This document shows, one piece after another, positions 61,401 through 64,000 of a stretch of 64,000 bases of DNA. The notes under the pieces were generated by a model that was not told the origin of the DNA, ran no database searches, and worked only from the letters and a program-made list of their open reading frames with translations. The position numbers and the translations under genes were made by a program. The first letter of the stretch is position 1. Each line of letters starts with the position of its first letter. This stretch comes from Pseudoips prasinana (Eukaryota; Arthropoda; Insecta; Lepidoptera; Nolidae). The stretch is taken from contig OX621257.1 in the NCBI GenBank assembly GCA_951640165.1, forward strand, positions 10,303,201-10,367,200, in the 5' to 3' direction.

Positions 61401-62865
61401 GGACAACTATTTGAGTGACCCATACGTAGTGAATCTGAGTCTGGGTGTACAGATGCAACACATCAACCTCCCCAATCTGTCAAATTACTTTTATAGATTT
61501 TCAACTTTATCACATAAGCATAAGGTTCACTTTCAATTGGGGAAATGTGACAGATTGGGGTAGCTTGATGTGCTGGCGTCTGTACATATGTTAATTTTTA
61601 AGAATGTTGCCAATTTTTTTAGAAAGATATTAATGTATTTCTCTCACTCGTATTATACTATCCTACACTGGGTAAGGTATGTCTATATGTCCCGCACAGA
61701 TTTGTAAACTCCATTGAGACTGGCAGTCTTAACCAAATTATATCCATAGAGGCGCTCATGGCCAGATGCTCTCACCGGTCCGTATACGATCGGCGAGGTT
61801 AAGGAACTAGGCTCGCGGTCAGTCCATAGATGGATGACCGCCAAAGTAGTTTAATTTCTGAGCGTCTCCACGTTAAGCGGTTGGGCCCGGCTGTAGTCAT
61901 TAGACAACAGTCGTTAAGCCATGTCTGAGGCCTACTTGGGCGGCTTGAGCAACTCTGACACTAGGGTTACCACTACCCATACGATAAGCAAGCAAGCATC
62001 TATGAGGAATAATTTGTTTTAAAATAATCTGTGGCAACTCATTTCAGTTGCCACTGTTGAAAAAACTTGAGAAAATTTGCATGATTCTATGTTATAAGGT
62101 TTAATTACTTTATAGCATATTGTGCGTCTTCGTTTTGTTGAGGTGGCATAGTAGGGAACTTGTGATGATCCTGGTCTGGAATGTGTATATCTTCGAGGTT
62201 TATTTTTCCACTTGGCTCTTTTAGTGACTCCATTAATTTGTCCGGTGGCACATCAGGGTTACTGCGCACTTCCTGATATACCAGCACTGGGAAGAGCAAA
62301 ATCAGTGATATATCTATCAAAAGACTGCCAGTGGGTGCACTATGACAAATCAAATGCCAAATTATTGAAGATCAATTGATCGACCAGTATACAGCGTTTT
62401 TTTTTAAAGACAGCGCCCACACTAAGTTTACTAATCCCTATGTCGCGGGCTACTTTACAAACATATAATAGACGGACACAAATTACACCCAGAGTGAGAA
62501 CAACTATTTAAGGTTCACACAAATAGTTATCTAGCGTGGGACTCGAACTCGCGATACGAAGCGGCGAGGCGACTGTTTTAGCCGCTGCGCCACACGTACT
62601 TGTCAATTCGTAACACAATTAATACAAATATCTCCCAAACACAATACCCATGGAATAGTATTTCTAAAAATATTGATAACTGCTAAACAAATTGTACGAC
62701 CACCAATCGAATTCTAGATAAACATAATAATATATCTAATCTAATCTAGTAATATATAATAAATAAGTAACCGCTCATTGATTTCACCTATTGTTTAACC
62801 GAGTAGTTAATCTTTTAAAAGTACTTACGTAAACTTAATATCACTTGTAGCTTTATAACAACCAT
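55393..62865 (-). CDS. secreted Kazal-like protein gene, six exons, 179 aa
   Basis: A spliced host gene on the minus strand. Coding exons: 62829-62865, 62109-62286, 61241-61351, 59113-59210, 55736-55795, 55393-55448 (37+178+111+98+60+56 = 540 nt). Every border is GT-AG, phases agree at all five junctions, and no stop interrupts the frame. Residues 1-21 form a signal peptide (hydrophobic VVIKLQVILSLLLVY, likely cut after VRS). A Pro/Asp/His-rich stretch (22-90) follows. Then come six cysteines at 97, 104, 114, 129, 136 and 151, with VCGRTLYNQYYDFENYC and LEYVNC, the layout of a divergent Kazal domain. The tail is acidic and Tyr-rich. Kazal proteins usually inhibit serine proteases outside cells, but activity here is unproven. 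Introns hold SINEs, MITEs and an RTE LINE. Confidence 0.85.
55736..55795 (-). CDS. Kazal-like gene, coding exon 5
   Basis: 60 nt. Acceptor CAGTTTTTGTTTCCAG ends at 55796 and donor CCCC|GTAAGTGAC is at 55735. Encodes WHITNMGGCLKVEAPKEYP with the sixth cysteine. Confidence 0.82.
56392..56585 (+). CDS. candidate exon, plus strand, unknown product
   Basis: Two possible acceptors (TTTACCCACAG at 56370, CGTATTGTTACAG at 56399) precede ~61 open codons (MNRYKSLTYKGSDVIGGN ... GCYRNLA) ending in TAA at 56583-56585. The composition is balanced and not repeat-like. It lies in intron 4 of the Kazal-like gene on the other strand. No partner exon and no recognised family. It may be chance. Confidence 0.3.
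56650..56806 (+). repeat. tRNA-derived SINE (S3), 5' part
   Basis: Head CATAGCCTAGCTGGTAGTGC, B box GGGTTCGAATCCCGG, body to ATAAGTATGTA. It resumes at 58412 after the RTE insertion. Confidence 0.87.
56807..58411 (+). mobile_element. 5'-truncated RTE LINE in a SINE, 11-bp target duplication
   Basis: Flanked by ATAAGTATGTA at 56796-56806 and 58412-58422. 5'-truncated just before the RT, ending in an ATG repeat (GATGATGATG), a typical RTE 3' terminus. The pre-insertion site matches the uninterrupted S3 SINE at 37571-37830. Confidence 0.93.
56815..58410 (+). pseudogene. RTE LINE reverse transcriptase, one stop and one frameshift
   Basis: Reads in one frame from the QLY(A/T)KTQSP segment: APGDDGITAELLK, a TGA at 57069-57071 where the sister at 12.6 kb has Trp, then FFKKGDKTLLKNYRPITLL. 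Next come GFRKGFSTIDHI, LAFVDYEKAFDSIE, GVRQGDVISPKLF and the catalytic FADD box near 57630. A one-base deletion near 58085 shifts the frame, after which the C-terminal domain continues (WAGHIARR, RTGRRSVGRPPTRW, RQLWRSLREAFVQQW). The endonuclease is absent by 5' truncation. Confidence 0.9.
58412..58520 (+). repeat. tRNA-derived SINE (S3), 3' part
   Basis: Starts with the duplicated ATAAGTATGTA and continues ATCGTCGCCTGGTACCCATA to the ATTATTAA tail, as at 37571-37690 inverted. Confidence 0.85.
58541..58707 (+). repeat. 5S-derived SINE family, body
   Basis: GGCACGTTAAGCTGTCGGTC, CAACAGTCATTAAGCAATGT, and the end GGTAACCACTGCCCATACGA. The 5S-like head is missing. Confidence 0.68.
58708..59112. 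other. intron sequence, nothing further seen
   Basis: Part of intron 4 of the Kazal-like gene; AT-rich. Confidence 0.4.
59113..59210 (-). CDS. Kazal-like gene, coding exon 4 (core motif)
   Basis: Acceptor TTAATGCTTTTTAG ends at 59211 and donor CAAGAAA|GTAAGTATG is at 59112. Carries the VCG...Y..F.N.C.L....C core with three cysteines. An ORF on the opposite strand here is its shadow. Confidence 0.85.
59211..59514. other. intron sequence, nothing further seen
   Basis: Part of intron 3 of the Kazal-like gene; AT-rich. Confidence 0.4.
59515..59660 (+). repeat. common lepidopteran interspersed repeat, short copy
   Basis: ATCACACTAATATTATAAAG, GTTACTTCTTCACGTCTAAA and TTTAATAAAATTTGGTATGG, as in 38886-39062. 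Confidence 0.65.
59863..59930. repeat. perfect 32-bp-arm palindrome
   Basis: ACCGAACTTCTGATGACGG... pairs with its complement across a 4-nt CGGT centre. Non-coding, in intron 3. Confidence 0.93.
59982..60185. mobile_element. MITE C, ~204 bp
   Basis: Terminal inverted repeats of ~40 bp (TTAGGCGATTGGCACACT ... GCATGATGCAGCGTAG). The centre contains a further perfect 28-bp-arm hairpin (60064-60091 / 60108-60135). A half copy is at 40030-40195. Confidence 0.82.
60186..60604. other. intron sequence, nothing recognised
   Basis: Anonymous DNA within intron 3. Confidence 0.35.
60605..60780 (-). mobile_element. RTE-related LINE 3' end with local inverted duplication
   Basis: Reverse-complement relative of 4240-4480 and 60860-61005. 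A perfect 19-bp-arm palindrome (60647-60688, loop CCGT) is present that the sibling copies lack. Confidence 0.75.
60860..61005 (+). mobile_element. RTE-related LINE 3' end
   Basis: GGCGCGTAGAAGTTGACCCG, GAGGGAATATCTACCAGAGG, CATCTTACTGCAATCGCCAA. Truncated before its tail. Head to head with the copy at 60605-60780. Confidence 0.7.
61008..61094. mobile_element. short palindromic MITE
   Basis: TTCTGCAGCACAATTTATAA and its near complement enclose a ~20-bp centre. Arms ~34 bp with a few mismatches. Confidence 0.65.
61241..61351 (-). CDS. Kazal-like gene, coding exon 3
   Basis: Acceptor ATTTTTTAG ends at 61352 and donor CACAA|GTAAGTAATG is at 61240. Phase 2 in and phase 2 out. Encodes a basic/Thr-rich segment and the first two cysteines (YECDYGAYYCLKGH). 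Confidence 0.83.
61379..61446 (+). repeat. tRNA-derived SINE (S1), interrupted by MITE A
   Basis: Head GTGTGGCGCAGCGGC, internal deletion of the B-box part, ACAACTATTTGAGTGACCCA and GAATCTGAGTCTGGGT up to the GTAC where the MITE begins. Confidence 0.7.
61451..61581. mobile_element. GTAC-flanked MITE, family A, copy 2
   Basis: 131 bp; the reverse complement matches 2724-2851. Flanked by GTAC at 61447-61450 and 61582-61585. Inserted in the S1 SINE at the same position as the family B element at 9500-9620. Confidence 0.82.
61748..61987 (+). repeat. 5S-rRNA-derived SINE, most complete copy
   Basis: GATCGGCGAGGTTAAGGAAC, CTCGCGGTCAGTCCATAGAT and GGATGACCGCC follow the order of the 3' half of insect 5S rRNA (the part with the internal promoter). 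The shared SINE body follows and ends GGTTACCACTACCCATACGA. In intron 2 of the Kazal-like gene. Confidence 0.8.
62109..62286 (-). CDS. Kazal-like gene, coding exon 2
   Basis: Acceptor TTTTGCTCTTCCCAG ends at 62287 and donor AAA|GTAATT is at 62108. The donor is weaker than consensus; reading through would give a stop two codons later. Encodes the end of the signal peptide and a linker rich in Pro, Asp, His and Gln (NPDVPPDKL ... FPTMPPQQ). Confidence 0.78.
62399..62605 (-). repeat. tRNA-derived SINE (S1), full length
   Basis: Reverse complement: head ACGTGTGGCGCAGCGGC, B box GAGTTCGAGTCCCACG, tail TTTAAAAAAAAAC. In intron 1 of the Kazal-like gene. Confidence 0.85.
62829..62865 (-). CDS. Kazal-like gene, coding exon 1 (signal peptide)
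   Basis: ATG at 62865-62863, reading MVVIKLQVILSL plus one base, then a perfect donor GTAAGT at 62828-62823 (phase 1). A TATA-like TTATATAC lies ~55 bp upstream (about 62918-62925), so the 5' UTR may be short. An untranslated upstream exon cannot be excluded. Confidence 0.75.
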
Positions 62866-63479
62866 TGCGTTTTTGACCTTTTATCAATCTTTTCCTAGTC
62901 AACTCTTGTATAGGTATATAACGAACACTAATGGCCACTTCACATTTTCTCCTGTATGAACTTTGTTTACCGCATACCGGATACCGGAATATTACTTTTC
63001 CGGAAAAAAATGGACTATGAATTACTCTGGAATAAGTTCTAAATTACAGGTAGATTGTGCCTGTTGTAGAGGCGTGAGGAGTTAGTAAACGAACTCACAA
63101 AAAAACAATGAAACGCACTCCCGGAATTAAAAAATAAATATGGAATCGGGTTTTATTATTCACATGCTTTTTAAATAGTTTAGTTTTCACTTCTTATTCA
63201 ATTGTTCTGCTGGTAACAGAGTACGAGTGTCGGAAAAATACACTATAACTAAGTTTTAATGAAAAAGCAATTGACTGAAGTTTATGGAATGAAATGCAAT
63301 AAGTCGATACATGCAAATATTTCAGGCATTTAATTACTTTTACTTGTTTTTCTTATTTACTGATGTATAAATAGTATAGATTTATTACTTATACTAGTTA
63401 CTGGTTAGTATACTAGAATAATTATATTGTGTTGGCCAACTAAATAATTACTTACTCTAATTTGACCAAATCCCGTGTT
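62866..63479. other. upstream region of the Kazal-like gene
   Basis: Would hold its promoter. Only a TATA-like element near 62918-62925 stands out. No other gene seen. Confidence 0.4.
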
Positions 63480-63670
63480 CATGCCCGCTTGAGTATGTTT
63501 CGCCGGACCGTCTCAACTGGGTCGTGTTGAAACCGGTAGTAGATGAACCCACTGAGTTTGTTTCGCTGGGTCTTCTCAGTTGGGGCGCATTGGATCCCGT
63601 GGTAGCATTAAAGCGCGACCGTCGTTATTAACACAAGGTCCGTCATAATAATAATACCTTAATATAGATA
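63480..63670. repeat. repeat fragments
   Basis: 63480-63610 has two tandem-like versions of CTGAGT-TGTTTCGC-GG with CTTCTCAGTTGG / CGTCTCAACTGGG. 63632-63670 repeats the left end of the insertion at 7217. Confidence 0.5.
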
Positions 63671-63862
63671 GAGTTAATTGCCCATCTGTCTTGTATATAC
63701 TTACTTATATTATTTCTACCTATAGATCTCTGAAGTTTATTTTTCATATCTCACTCCTTTGACTTCAAATACATCTTAACCTTTTATTTCTGTCTAGTTT
63801 TCTGTTCACCCTCTCTTTGTTTTCAGCCCATCCTCATTCACCTCACATCATGCAGACCCGAA

Positions 63863-64000
63863 GCATGGCTGCAACTCAAGTAGCTGAACATAAGTTGAAA
63901 TCAGCTCTCAAGGAGAGAGGCGTGAGGAGAATGAGATAGAGATAAAAAGGGTCATTGATAGTAACACATCACTGAAAAGAGAACTTGTGAAACTCAACCA
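63863..64000 (+). pseudogene. start of an ORF1-like protein, cut by window edge
   Basis: ATG at 63863 reads MQTRSMAATQVAEHKLKSAL, then meets a stop after ~29 codons. In another frame from ~63905 the charged helix EENEIEIKRVIDSNTSLKRE continues to the window end, so one frameshift is likely. Such a charged N-terminus suits a retroelement gag/ORF1. An acceptor-like TTTGTTTTCAG lies just upstream. Confidence 0.3.

Overview
The window is eukaryotic nuclear DNA, almost certainly from a moth or butterfly (Lepidoptera). It is AT-rich, has GT-AG introns, and carries repeat families typical of that order: tRNA-derived SINEs, a 5S-rRNA-like SINE, RTE- and Jockey/CR1-type LINEs, BEL/Pao LTR elements, a cecropia-type mariner and many short palindromic MITEs. 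I cannot fix the species. I see no bacterial gene organisation, CRISPR array or functional stand-alone tRNA gene.

Most of the window is transposon in transposon. At 1-15 kb: a truncated mariner (minus), SINEs, LINE fragments, a MITE inside a SINE (9.5 kb), an LTR fragment followed by a ~205-bp-arm palindrome (9.9-10.5 kb), and a ~3.5 kb transposon with ~300 bp terminal inverted repeats (11.5-15.0 kb) that holds a decayed RTE LINE. At 15.9-17.2 kb lies an open 339-codon mariner transposase. At 17.8-22.5 kb lies a decayed BEL/Pao element interrupted by a Jockey/CR1-type LINE. At 26.76-32.46 kb lies a second BEL/Pao element with identical 133-bp LTRs; its pol region is gutted and holds a pogo-type transposon (29.1-31.2 kb, TA duplication) and a 612-bp palindromic scramble. 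The stretch 32.5-42.6 kb is SINEs, LINE tails and anonymous DNA. At 42.7-52.1 kb one LINE (FP-like ORF1, 977-codon ORF2) appears split by a second LINE with intact 461- and 930-codon ORFs. At 52-55 kb are more repeats and a ~51-bp minisatellite.

The one host gene I can reconstruct lies at 55393-62865 on the minus strand. Six short exons with GT-AG borders and agreeing phases sum to 540 nt, a 179-codon secreted protein with six cysteines in a Kazal-like arrangement. None of its exons stands out as a long ORF, and its introns hold an RTE LINE, SINEs and MITEs. Two other single-exon candidates (25.0 kb minus, 56.4 kb plus) are weaker.

The most interesting signals are: (i) this hidden gene; (ii) two related MITE families whose three copies are all flanked by GTAC, two of them at the same position of the same SINE; (iii) many near-perfect local inverted duplications, several shown to be secondary by sibling repeat copies that lack them; (iv) the LINE-in-LINE with full-length reading frames; (v) a young-looking BEL/Pao insertion with identical LTRs around a dead interior.
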